In this document: positions 34,525-42,360 of the stretch, one piece after another
Layout of the letters: the number at the start of each line of letters is the position of its first letter
How positions within the stretch are numbered: position 1 is the stretch's first letter
Assembly: GCF_001619875.1 (NCBI RefSeq)
Contig: NZ_LRFC01000038.1
Location: 434,001-498,000, forward strand
Length of the DNA: 64,000 nucleotides
Source: Fictibacillus phosphorivorans
Lineage (GTDB): Bacteria > Bacillota > Bacilli > Bacillales > Fictibacillaceae
Direction: 5' to 3'
Position numbers and translations under genes: made by a program
Notes under the pieces: model-generated
What the model saw: only the letters and a program-made list of their open reading frames with translations
Told to the model about the DNA's origin: nothing
The model's database searches: none

Positions 34525-35834
34525 TGGAAGAACAATTAAAAAAGCTCTCAACCACGATGGACCAAGGGATTTCAAAAGGGAAGGTATTTACAGACAAAGA
34601 TAAACAGCAAATTCTTACACGCATAAGAAAGTTATCGGTTCCAGAAGTTCGTTCCAAAAAATCACATGCACTTCTGCCAAAATTTCTAACAGCAGCTCTC
34701 TTTACAGGCATCATCTTTTCAACGTATATCTACTTTGATAAAGAACCTGTACAGCATACACAGCCGAATGTTGTAAAGAAACCTGAAGAGCCTCCAGTTA
34801 GTATTCCAAATGTTTCGGGTGAAGGCAGCTCTGCAGTATATACGTCTAATGTAGATGAAAATAAATTAACGATTTCTTTGCGTATTACTAACAATTCGGA
34901 TAGCACGATAACAAATCGTTTAAAATACCGTATAACTTTTTTAAATAGTGACTTAGTTAAAGCAACAGGGACAGAATCTTTCATGATAGAACCTCCTAAC
35001 GATTCTTCATTTGAATCAGGTGGTACGAAGAGTATAAGTAAGGAGTTTAATCTAACTAAAAGAGTAGCGAGAGATTCTTTGGAAAATGCAATTAAAGTAG
35101 AAGCGATAAGTGATAATAAAACACATCATTCGTTTGTGATTGATACGGTTAAGTATGAAGCCTATGAAGATATAGGAATCGTACCTCATCAAGAAGAAGT
35201 GGAAAAGGAAGAAGAAAAGAAAGAAGAACCTGTACCAATAGCTATATCAGAAGGCGAAGCCAAACAGATATTAAATCGTAATTTAGCGGATATTAAACAA
35301 ACCTTGCTAGAATCTCAGAAAAAGAACAATTGGCATTCGGACAATCCTGCTACATATGAAGTGGCAGGTCCAGACTTTGAACCTTTTGTAACGGATAACT
35401 TCTCCAATAATGTATTAAAAACGTTCCTGCCTGAATACTTTTGTGAATGTGATAGTGGTATGCTTCCAAGAATTCATCAAGAGGTGCGTTTTAATGTGAA
35501 TGCTATTACTGAGGACATGATCGAAATCTCTGGAATTGAGCCAGCATCAGATATGAGCAATATCGGGTCTCAATGGAGATTTAAATTAGCAAAAGAAGAT
35601 GATGTGTGGAAATTGGATCATTGGGAAGAGTCGATCCTTCAAGGGGCAAACCTTAGATTAACGAAAGAAGAAGCTGGTAAACTACTTTCAACCCAAACAA
35701 ATACTGTGACTTTTCAAAAAGAAATTCAAGTAAGCGGAGCAAAAGTGTATGTCTTTCAAGTTAAAGATGCGGACCATGAGTTTATGGCTGCCATTAACTC
35801 GAGTGATACTTCGTTCGTCTATAATTATGAGTAA
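34521..35834 (+). CDS. Probable membrane-bound anti-sigma factor
   Basis: 437-aa protein with a short cytoplasmic helix-rich N-terminus (1-50), one transmembrane helix (about 55-73, FLTAALFTGIIFSTYIYF) and a large external part. The outside part begins with a beta-sandwich of the DUF4179/FixG-Ig kind (about 95-220, with LTISLRITNNSDSTI), then a Glu/Lys linker, then an alpha-beta domain that ends FMAAINSSD. The overlap with the ECF sigma gene and the single-pass topology are the basis for the call. There is no zinc-binding HxxxCxxC motif. The signal sensed is unknown. Confidence 0.7.
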   Translation: MMEEQLKKLSTTMDQGISKGKVFTDKDKQQILTRIRKLSVPEVRSKKSHALLPKFLTAALFTGIIFSTYIYFDKEPVQHTQPNVVKKPEEPPVSIPNVSGEGSSAVYTSNVDENKLTISLRITNNSDSTITNRLKYRITFLNSDLVKATGTESFMIEPPNDSSFESGGTKSISKEFNLTKRVARDSLENAIKVEAISDNKTHHSFVIDTVKYEAYEDIGIVPHQEEVEKEEEKKEEPVPIAISEGEAKQILNRNLADIKQTLLESQKKNNWHSDNPATYEVAGPDFEPFVTDNFSNNVLKTFLPEYFCECDSGMLPRIHQEVRFNVNAITEDMIEISGIEPASDMSNIGSQWRFKLAKEDDVWKLDHWEESILQGANLRLTKEEAGKLLSTQTNTVTFQKEIQVSGAKVYVFQVKDADHEFMAAINSSDTSFVYNYE

Positions 35835-35853
35835 AGAAAGAAGAAAATTGTTT

Positions 35854-35878
35854 GGGGTCTGACCCCGGGTCAGACCCC
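35854..35878. repeat. 25-bp perfect REP-like palindrome
   Basis: GGGGTCTGACCC-C-GGGTCAGACCCC, a perfect 12-bp inverted repeat with a 1-bp centre and no T run. This GC-rich GGGGTCTGACCCC palindrome is a known kind of dispersed element in many bacterial genomes and contrasts with the surrounding AT-rich sequence. It could be a REP-like mobile element rather than a terminator. Confidence 0.7.
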
Positions 35879-35937
35879 ATCATTCAGCTAAAGTGTTTAG
35901 CGTTAATGTATTAAAGCGAATTAAAGGTGTGAATAGC

Positions 35938-35977
35938 AAAAGCCTTCTCTTTTTCGGAAAGAAGGCTTTTCTTGTTT
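35938..35977 (+). terminator. Terminator of the sigma/anti-sigma operon
   Basis: AAAAGCCTTCT pairs with AGAAGGCTTTT across about 11 nt and is followed by CTTGTTTT. Confidence 0.8.
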
Positions 35978-36158
35978 TATAGAAAGAACGTGGAACTATG
36001 GGAAGGTTCTCTCGTTTTTCAGATTAATGTAAACGAATTGTTTTAAATGAAAAAATAGGCATTTTATAGGGGGCTTTAGCCGAAACTTTCTACATCATGA
36101 AGCGTATAAAATAAGTACACGCTAGTACCGATTATACCTATATGATAGAGGGTTTCTT

Positions 36159-36275
36159 ATGGCATTTACACGAAAGAAGAAAATAGCAAAAATCTTTTTC
36201 TGGGGAATCTTATTATCCCTTCCCATATGGCTGATTGTCATCCTAGTCATTGTTACCATGTGGATCCTATTATAA
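36159..36275 (+). CDS. Small single-helix membrane protein, 38 aa
   Basis: ATG 36159 with GAGGG upstream opens MAFTRKKKIAKIFFWGILLS, followed by LPIWLIVILVIVTMWILL. A positively charged start and one hydrophobic helix suggest an inserted small membrane protein. Its own hairpin terminator starts 4 bp after the stop, which supports a real gene. It shares a S(L/V)P(I/L)WL motif with the next small frame at 36681. Function unknown. Confidence 0.6.
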   Translation: MAFTRKKKIAKIFFWGILLSLPIWLIVILVIVTMWILL

Positions 36276-36278
36276 TAA

Positions 36279-36306
36279 AGTAAGCACGATTCTCGTGCTT
36301 ACTTTT
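36279..36306 (+). terminator. Terminator of the 38-aa membrane protein gene
   Basis: AGTAAGCACGA pairs perfectly with TCGTGCTTACT across 2 nt and is followed by TTT. Confidence 0.85.
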
Positions 36307-36418
36307 AAATATTTTATGTTCGAATTGTAATCCTCATGTAATCATCTAGATTTAAGTAACACTCCATGATGCAGAGCAGTAATAAAAGCAACCAAATGAA
36401 GCGTAAAAAAAAATAACG

Positions 36419-36587
36419 AAGCTGACTCAAAAGGTACAGAAAATGACTTTTTGATGCCAGCTTTTCATTTTTTATGATGATTTTTAAGTTTAAGTAGTCA
36501 TTCTGAGGAGCTCGTGTTCTTGTTGTGCGCGCAACTTCAGCTTTCCTGCGCGAACGTGTAATAAATAAAAGAACACGTACCGTAAAA
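36419..36587 (+). repeat. Composite dispersed repeat, copy 3
   Basis: The left part (36419-36515) holds a hairpin from AAGCTGACTCAAAAGG to CCAGCTTTTC followed by T-rich sequence and GATGATTTTTAAG. The right part has two 21-bp-spaced units (TGCGCGCAACTTCAG at 36526, TGCGCGAACGTGTAA at 36547) ending AAGAACACGTACCGTAAAA. The same two parts occur in the same order at 49082-49276. The gap 36304-36680 contains nothing else I can name. Confidence 0.8.
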
Positions 36588-36680
36588 ACAAACTGAGACA
36601 CACCAAAAGTATGCATATTCATTTTCGTGTTAACACTGATTAGTAGGTTAGTAACTTTACTTACAGTCAGGAGTGCTGAT

Positions 36681-36785
36681 ATGGAAGAAGAAGGGAACTT
36701 TTTTGCTGGATTGGTGTGGGGGACAGTGTTTAGTGTACCTCTTTGGCTCTCTGTATGGGGTTGGGTGAAATTGATTGGATCCTGA
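36681..36785 (+). CDS. Small membrane protein, 34 aa
   Basis: ATG 36681 with CAGGAG upstream opens MEEEGNFFAGLVWGTVFSVP, followed by LWLSVWGWVKLIGS. It is a single hydrophobic helix and ends 23 bp before the VanZ start, so it is probably in the same transcript. It shares the SVPLWL motif with the 38-aa frame at 36159 (SLPIWL). Function unknown. Confidence 0.5.
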   Translation: MEEEGNFFAGLVWGTVFSVPLWLSVWGWVKLIGS

Positions 36786-36808
36786 ATCGTTCTAAGAGGA
36801 GTGTCGTT

Positions 36809-37252
36809 ATGAAGAGGTATGTTGTGGGCATACTCGTTCTTGTTTGGATGTGGTTCATCTATTATTTTACTGCATCTCCCAACTTCACTAGTGGACAAAC
36901 AGGTACGTTTATACAAGAAACAGGTTTGTTTAATCAGGACATTGGACTAACAAATAGTCTGCTTAGGAAAGCAGCTCATGTTATTTTATTTGGAAGCTTT
37001 GCGATCATACTATATGTTTTCCTGAATAAGTTTATATCATCTCTTTATGCATATATATTAGCTTGGGAGCTTGCGAGTCTTGCTGGTATGCTTGATGAAT
37101 TTCATCAACAATTTGTGCCGGATAGAGGGAGCTCAATAAACGATATGATACTGGACTCATTTGGAGCATTACTATTTTTAATTTTATATGTGGTAAACTC
37201 CAAAGGGAAAACCAGAAAAAAGAATAGTGTTAAAGCAACGAGAATGATTTGA
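36809..37252 (+). CDS. VanZ-family membrane protein
   Basis: 147-aa protein with about four transmembrane helices. VanZ features are RKAAHVILFGSFAIIL (about residues 50-65), EFHQQFVPDRGSSINDMILD (about 93-112) and a final hydrophobic helix. The family includes VanZ, which gives low-level teicoplanin resistance; most members have no known function. ATG 36809 follows GAGGAG at 7-9 nt; the longer frame from 36743 has no site and overlaps the upstream small gene. Confidence 0.88.
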   Translation: MKRYVVGILVLVWMWFIYYFTASPNFTSGQTGTFIQETGLFNQDIGLTNSLLRKAAHVILFGSFAIILYVFLNKFISSLYAYILAWELASLAGMLDEFHQQFVPDRGSSINDMILDSFGALLFLILYVVNSKGKTRKKNSVKATRMI

Positions 37253-37325
37253 TAGTTAAAAAGAACTAGTCAGAAAACTCTACAATTTTACTATTTATTA
37301 ACACGGTAATAAAAACGATAATAAC

Positions 37326-37508
37326 ATGGAAAAGTTTATTTTTGGTGGTGCAGCCTTGCTAAAACTTAGATTGAAGTATCACAGAATAATGTTTAACTAT
37401 AACGTCACACTATTTAAAAGCAGTAAAGATAAAACATTGCGAGAAAAGTACTCCAAAAGAATAGACTTCCATGAACAACAGATACAGTCATTGAGAGAAA
37501 AAATGTAG
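37326..37508 (+). CDS. Hypothetical 60-aa protein
   Basis: Basic, helical protein beginning MEKFIFGGAALLKLRLKYHR, predicted as one amphipathic helix followed by a charged region (YSKRIDFHEQQIQSL). No clear ribosome-binding site precedes the ATG, but a weak hairpin with a T run (about 37510-37540) follows, which gives modest support. Not recognised. Confidence 0.45.
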   Translation: MEKFIFGGAALLKLRLKYHRIMFNYNVTLFKSSKDKTLREKYSKRIDFHEQQIQSLREKM

Positions 37509-37621
37509 AGACGACGTCCCTGAGAAGGGGTGTTTTTTTATGCGGAATTTTCTAATATTTGGTTGTATCATCATAACTGATGAATTACAATGAAAAAGGT
37601 AAATAATAGGGGGTGCAACAA

Positions 37622-37885
37622 ATGAAAAAGATGATGCCAATCGTACTTGCTACAGGTTTGGTTCTTGGTGTTTCTTCGTTTCCAACAGAAGCGGCTACAC
37701 CAAAGGTAAAAACGTATAAGAATTGCACGGAGCTAAACAAAGCTTATAAAGGCGGTGTTTCCCGCGCTGCAAATGTTAAGAACAAAGGCGGAAAAACAAA
37801 GTATAAGCCGTATGTATCAAAAGCTCTATATGATGCTAACAAAAAGAGCGATCGTGATAAAGATTTAATTGCGTGTGAGAGATAG
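37622..37885 (+). CDS. Secreted excalibur calcium-binding domain protein
   Basis: 87-aa exported protein: signal peptide (1-25, ending near TEAA) and an excalibur domain. The domain runs from KNCTELNKAYKGGVSRAA to DANKKSDRDKDLIACER, with the paired Cys residues (about 36 and 85) and the DxDxDxx calcium-loop residues (DRDKD). The final DGIACE of the consensus is DLIACE here. ATG 37622 has AGGGGG 8 nt upstream, so it is preferred to GTG 37613. A terminator follows. Such domains occur on surface nucleases and small secreted proteins; the role here is unknown. Confidence 0.88.
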   Translation: MKKMMPIVLATGLVLGVSSFPTEAATPKVKTYKNCTELNKAYKGGVSRAANVKNKGGKTKYKPYVSKALYDANKKSDRDKDLIACER

Positions 37886-37956
37886 TTTAAAGATTAGAGA
37901 AGAATACAAATTCCGAAAAAAGTATGTGCGATAAGCATAATGGAAAAAATAAAGAG

Positions 37957-37985
37957 AAACCGCTGATAATGCGGTTTTTTATTTT
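37957..37985 (+). terminator. Terminator of the excalibur gene
   Basis: AAACCGC pairs with GCGGTTT across TGATAAT and is followed by six T. Confidence 0.88.
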
Positions 37986-38048
37986 ATGTTCTAGTATAAT
38001 GAGAAATGATTCTAACACTACCATTTTTCGGAAAGGTTTTATGATGAA

Positions 38049-39719
38049 ATGAAATTCAATATGAGATCGTATTCTATGCTTTTTGCCTTTCTAGCAGTCA
38101 TCACAACATTAGCATTGACATATAGACGCCTATTTTATGGTGTAGATTTTACAGATGAAGCTTTTTATTCTGGCATTCCTTATGAATTTGTACTGGGCAT
38201 TCGTCCGTTTATAGATGAGCTAAATTTTTTAACATTTCCGAGTCTAATCCTTTATCCATTCATAAAAGTCTTTTATATGTTGAACAACGGAACGGAAGGC
38301 TTAATCTTGTACAACAGGCATTTATTTTTGCTCTTTTTTATCATGGTTTCATGCATTGTGTTTTTTGTGTTGAGAAGAGTAATTTTTGTTCAAGCAGCAA
38401 TACTTGTTTCGGCCACATGTTTGGCGTTTATTCCTCTAAATATCCCGGCGCTCGGCTACAATACGTTAAGTACAGGGATGCTTACCATTGGATTCTTCTT
38501 AAGCTATTACGCAATCTATCATAATCGTAAGCCTCTTTATTTTCTTTTATCTGGTTTTGCACTTGGATTAGCGGTTGTTTCTTATCCAACGTTAATTATT
38601 CCGTTTATCGTGTACATATTGATCTTGCTTGGCTTTTTAATTAAGAAAAGCAGCATTTCAACCTGGTTTCTCTTTATTGCAGGAAGTACCCTTGCAGCGA
38701 TTCCTATCCTGATTATGATGTGGATGGCAGGAATAGATAACGTTATCTATTTTATCGAAAACTTAGGGTATGTTGGGAAACAGGGCGGGGGAACAGAAAA
38801 GATTTGGGATCACATTGGGTTATGGTACTCGAATTTACCTAATAAATGGATACTGCTTGTTGTTCTTCTGATCATTGCCTTAACTGCTAAAAAGAAAAAC
38901 ATGTTGTATCTATTGTCTTTGGTTCTATTACCAGTCTTAAGCTTTCCGTTTCAGTCAAAAGAACCTTTATTTGTTCATTCTCAGATCTGGGTAACAAATT
39001 ATAGCATGCTGATGCTTGTACTGTTTATCATTCATATGAAAGACAAAACCATTCGTCGCATGTTTACGCTTATTTTCCTTCCATCACTACTTGCAGGAAT
39101 AACATATTTATGGTCTAGCAGTAACGGTTACCTTGCTTCAGGACTAGGACTTTTCCCTGCATTTCTTGCACTGTCGGGTCTTATAATTTACCTTATTCAA
39201 CAATCTGAGAGTCATAAGTCGGTTAAAACCGTTCTATCGTTTTCTGTACCGTTATTTATTATCATAAATTTATTGCTTCTTCAGCAGCAAAGCGTCTATC
39301 GGGATCAAGATATAAATACGTTAACGAACAAAGTAGAATCAGGTCCTTATAAAGGATTATTTACAAGTAAGACTAAGTCTGAATTCATGGAAACGTTAAG
39401 AAAGGATATGAATCTGTACGCTAAAGGTTCAAAAACAATCTTTTTTTATAACCACTTTCCAGCTGGGTATCTCTTTTCAGACATTAAACCTGCAGGTAAC
39501 ACGATATGGATATTCTATTATTCTAAAAACCGTTATATCCATGCGGACTATTTAGAGAAAAACGGGGAGCCCGATACCGTTATTCGAATGAAAGTGTTAG
39601 TGGACGCGAACTTAACACCGCTACGCTATTACAAAAAAGATGAATTAAACAATTTGATAAAAGAAAAGTACAGAATCGTTCATACCAATCAATATTATGA
39701 TTTGTTACAGAAAAAATAA
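38049..39719 (+). CDS. Polytopic GT-C fold glycosyltransferase (GtrC-like)
   Basis: 556-aa membrane protein with about 11 transmembrane helices and a soluble C-terminal part (from about 430). Right after the first helix comes FTDEAFY (about residue 35), the acidic pair that is catalytic in GT-C enzymes (PMT, ArnT, YfhO-like). Such enzymes use polyprenyl-phosphate sugars as donors outside the membrane. ATG 38049 follows GGAAAGG. It is the first gene of a four-gene operon with galE, gtrA and a GT2 enzyme that together make and use an undecaprenyl-phosphate sugar. Likely acceptors are lipoteichoic or wall polymers; the sugar is unknown. Confidence 0.8.
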   Translation: MKFNMRSYSMLFAFLAVITTLALTYRRLFYGVDFTDEAFYSGIPYEFVLGIRPFIDELNFLTFPSLILYPFIKVFYMLNNGTEGLILYNRHLFLLFFIMVSCIVFFVLRRVIFVQAAILVSATCLAFIPLNIPALGYNTLSTGMLTIGFFLSYYAIYHNRKPLYFLLSGFALGLAVVSYPTLIIPFIVYILILLGFLIKKSSISTWFLFIAGSTLAAIPILIMMWMAGIDNVIYFIENLGYVGKQGGGTEKIWDHIGLWYSNLPNKWILLVVLLIIALTAKKKNMLYLLSLVLLPVLSFPFQSKEPLFVHSQIWVTNYSMLMLVLFIIHMKDKTIRRMFTLIFLPSLLAGITYLWSSSNGYLASGLGLFPAFLALSGLIIYLIQQSESHKSVKTVLSFSVPLFIIINLLLLQQQSVYRDQDINTLTNKVESGPYKGLFTSKTKSEFMETLRKDMNLYAKGSKTIFFYNHFPAGYLFSDIKPAGNTIWIFYYSKNRYIHADYLEKNGEPDTVIRMKVLVDANLTPLRYYKKDELNNLIKEKYRIVHTNQYYDLLQKK

Positions 39720-39739
39720 TGAGTGGAAGTGGGATATAG

Positions 39740-40732
39740 ATGATTTTAGTAGTAGGAGGAGCCGGTTATATCGGGAGCCACACCATTAAAGAGATTCTCT
39801 CAAAAGGGTACGAGGTAGTTGTTCTCGATAATTTATCTACTGGACATAAAGAAAGCTTAGATTCCCGCGTTCAATTCGTTGAAGGTAATTTAGGCAATGA
39901 AGAACTGCTTGACCATGTATTTACGACATATTCGATCGAAGCGGTTATGCACTTTGCGGCCAACAGCCTTGTTGGTGAATCCGTTCAGGATCCAGCGAAA
40001 TATTATACAAATAATGTAGCAGCAACACTAACACTTCTACAAAAGATGAAAGAATACAACGTTTCAAATTTTATCTTCTCGTCAACGGCAGCGACATATG
40101 GCATTCCTGAAACAACTCCGATAACAGAAACAACGCCTGTTGCACCAATAAATCCATATGGACGATCCAAGCTGATGGTCGAGCATATGCTTGAGGATTT
40201 TCATGCTGCATATGGCATGAACTATGTAGCTCTGCGCTACTTTAATGCTGCAGGAGCGTATGAAACAGGGGAAATAGGTGAGGACCATACTCCAGAATCT
40301 CACTTAATCCCAATCGTGCTTCAACATTTGTTAGGACAGCGTGGGACCATCTCTGTTTTTGGCACTGATTATCATACAGCTGATGGCACGTGTATACGTG
40401 ATTATATTCATGTAACTGATCTTGCAAAAGCACATGTTCTGTCATTAGAGAGCTTGTTAAATGGTAAAAATACGAACGCCATTTATAATTTAGGCACGGG
40501 TAAAGGATATTCTGTTAGAGAAATTATTGAAACGTGTGAAGATGTTACTGGCATGAAGGCGACCATTATTGAAGCCGATAGACGAGCTGGTGACCCAGAT
40601 GAACTGGTTGCTTCTGCGGATAAGATTTATCGTGAACTAGGATGGACACCAGAATATTCACTGGAAAGAATTATTGAATCGGCATGGAACTGGCATAGGA
40701 GCCATCCTGCAGGTTTTAAGGTTACCCAGTAG
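39740..40732 (+). CDS. galE: UDP-glucose 4-epimerase (second copy)
   Basis: 330-aa extended SDR with GGAGYIGSH at residues 5-13, VVLDNLSTGH, HFAANSLVGES, SSTAATYGIP and NPYGRSK (Tyr-x-x-x-Lys). It is complete and keeps all catalytic positions. It lies 20 bp after the GT-C gene and 19 bp before gtrA. It probably supplies UDP-galactose or UDP-GalNAc to the GT2 enzyme at 41163. It differs clearly from the first galE at 9127, so the two are not recent duplicates. Confidence 0.94.
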   Translation: MILVVGGAGYIGSHTIKEILSKGYEVVVLDNLSTGHKESLDSRVQFVEGNLGNEELLDHVFTTYSIEAVMHFAANSLVGESVQDPAKYYTNNVAATLTLLQKMKEYNVSNFIFSSTAATYGIPETTPITETTPVAPINPYGRSKLMVEHMLEDFHAAYGMNYVALRYFNAAGAYETGEIGEDHTPESHLIPIVLQHLLGQRGTISVFGTDYHTADGTCIRDYIHVTDLAKAHVLSLESLLNGKNTNAIYNLGTGKGYSVREIIETCEDVTGMKATIIEADRRAGDPDELVASADKIYRELGWTPEYSLERIIESAWNWHRSHPAGFKVTQ

Positions 40733-40750
40733 ATACCATGGGGAAATGAA

Positions 40751-41137
40751 ATGAAGACGTTTCTAAAGTTTGGTACTGTAGGTGTTCTTAATACTGGAAT
40801 TACGATTATTAGTTACATTTTTCTGGTTTATCTTGGGGTGAATTATTTATTGGCTAACGTGATGGCGTACGGATTAGGCGTTTTGAATAGTTACTACTGG
40901 AACCTCAGTTGGGTATTCAAAGCGTCTCAAGAAACCGCTAAACAGTACGTTTTTTTGAAATTCGTTTTAGTTAATCTTCTGACGCTCGGAATTACAACAG
41001 GCATTCTTTATATATGTGTTCAGCACTTGCATATTAACGCTATAATAGCCCAAGTAGTTGCTACGGGAGTAGGGTTGGTTTTTAACTTTTCATTAAATAA
41101 AAAATGGACGTTTACAAATAAGAAGTCATCCAGTTAA
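40751..41137 (+). CDS. GtrA-family membrane protein
   Basis: 128-aa protein with four transmembrane helices and the GtrA pattern FLKFGTVGVLNTGI near the start, YYWNLSWVFK in the middle and FNFSLNKKWTF at the end. GtrA proteins are thought to flip undecaprenyl-phosphate-linked sugars across the membrane. It lies between galE and the GT2 gene in the operon, which fits that role. Confidence 0.92.
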   Translation: MKTFLKFGTVGVLNTGITIISYIFLVYLGVNYLLANVMAYGLGVLNSYYWNLSWVFKASQETAKQYVFLKFVLVNLLTLGITTGILYICVQHLHINAIIAQVVATGVGLVFNFSLNKKWTFTNKKSSS

Positions 41138-41162
41138 CGGCACAGTTTTTGGAGGGAAAACG

Positions 41163-42122
41163 ATGAAAGATTTAATATCCGTTGTCGTTCCGATGTACTT
41201 TGAAGAAGAAGTGGCAAAGGAATGCTATAACCGACTAAAAGCGGTAATGGATAAGAACGACATACACTATGAATTTATTTTTGTGAATGACGGAAGCACC
41301 GATCGAACAATGGATATCTTAACCGAAATCGCTCTTATAGATAAAAAAGTCAAGATTATCGATTTTGCTCGAAACTTCGGTCATCAGACGGCTGTCACCG
41401 CAGGTATTGATTATGCAAAAGGTGATGCGATCGTTTTAATCGATGCCGATCTTCAAGATCCGCCAGAAATTATTCCTCTTTTAATCGAGAAATGGAAAGA
41501 AGGATATGAGACGGTTTATGCCAAACGTAAAAAACGAGTTGGTGAATCTTGGTTTAAGCTAGTTACGGCGAAATACTTTTATCGTTTCTTAAACTATATG
41601 TCTGATATTGAGATACCAAAAGATACAGGTGATTTTCGTATCATCGACCGGAAAGTAGCTGACGTATTTAAGAACATGACAGAACGTAACCGGTTTGTAC
41701 GAGGGATGTTTTCGTGGATCGGCTTCCGTCAGACATTTATTGAATATGAACGGGACGAGCGATTTGCAGGAGAAACGAAATATCCGCTGAAGAAGATGAT
41801 CAAGTTTGCTTCAGATGGAATCATTGCTTTTTCCTCCAAGCCATTACGCTTAGTCATGACTCTTGGTTTTATATCCGTACTTATTTCAATAGGTGTATTC
41901 ATCTACGCACTAGTCGTCAAACTATCTGGGCAGCCAGTAGAAGCTGGGTGGGCGTCACTCATGGTAGCCATTACATTCTTCAGTGGAATCCAGTTGTTAG
42001 GTCTTGGAATCGTGGGACAATATATAGCAAGGATCTATGATGAGAGTAAGAATAGACCGATATATATCGTGAAGGATACGGTGAATGTGGAGGAGCCAGC
42101 TTCGAAAGTGGTTCAACATTAA
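41163..42122 (+). CDS. GT2 undecaprenyl-phosphate glycosyltransferase (GtrB/CsbB-like)
   Basis: 319-aa enzyme that transfers a sugar from a nucleotide donor to undecaprenyl phosphate on the inner face. The GT-A domain (1-225) has VVPMYFEEE, FVNDGSTDRT, DADLQDPPE (DxD) and DTGDFRIIDRKV. Two transmembrane helices lie at about 230-255 and 265-295. The ISxGI...GGxQLxGLGIxGQYI-like C-terminus is typical. GGAGGG lies about 8 nt upstream. With GtrA and the GT-C protein it completes a three-step surface glycosylation pathway like Gtr of Shigella phages or CsbB/YfhO of Bacillus. Confidence 0.92.
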   Translation: MKDLISVVVPMYFEEEVAKECYNRLKAVMDKNDIHYEFIFVNDGSTDRTMDILTEIALIDKKVKIIDFARNFGHQTAVTAGIDYAKGDAIVLIDADLQDPPEIIPLLIEKWKEGYETVYAKRKKRVGESWFKLVTAKYFYRFLNYMSDIEIPKDTGDFRIIDRKVADVFKNMTERNRFVRGMFSWIGFRQTFIEYERDERFAGETKYPLKKMIKFASDGIIAFSSKPLRLVMTLGFISVLISIGVFIYALVVKLSGQPVEAGWASLMVAITFFSGIQLLGLGIVGQYIARIYDESKNRPIYIVKDTVNVEEPASKVVQH

Positions 42123-42147
42123 ATATATAAAAAGTTCATATTCAACT

Positions 42148-42180
42148 AGACAAGCTGTTAAAAAAAGCTTGTCTTTTTTA
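42148..42180 (+). terminator. Terminator of the gtr operon
   Basis: AGACAAGCT pairs with AGCTTGTCT across an A-rich loop and is followed by six T. Confidence 0.9.
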
Positions 42181-42360
42181 ATAATCGAAAGAGCTTGTGT
42201 CTATGAACAGCTCTAATTAATCAAAAATAAGGAAAAAAGCCATTTAGAAACTTTTATAATTTACCAATTATGTAGTAAAAATTAATTAGTAAACTATACC
42301 CATTTGTTTGAGGATAAGGTAAAATATTCTAGTGTTTACATAATTGGGAGGATGAGAGAA

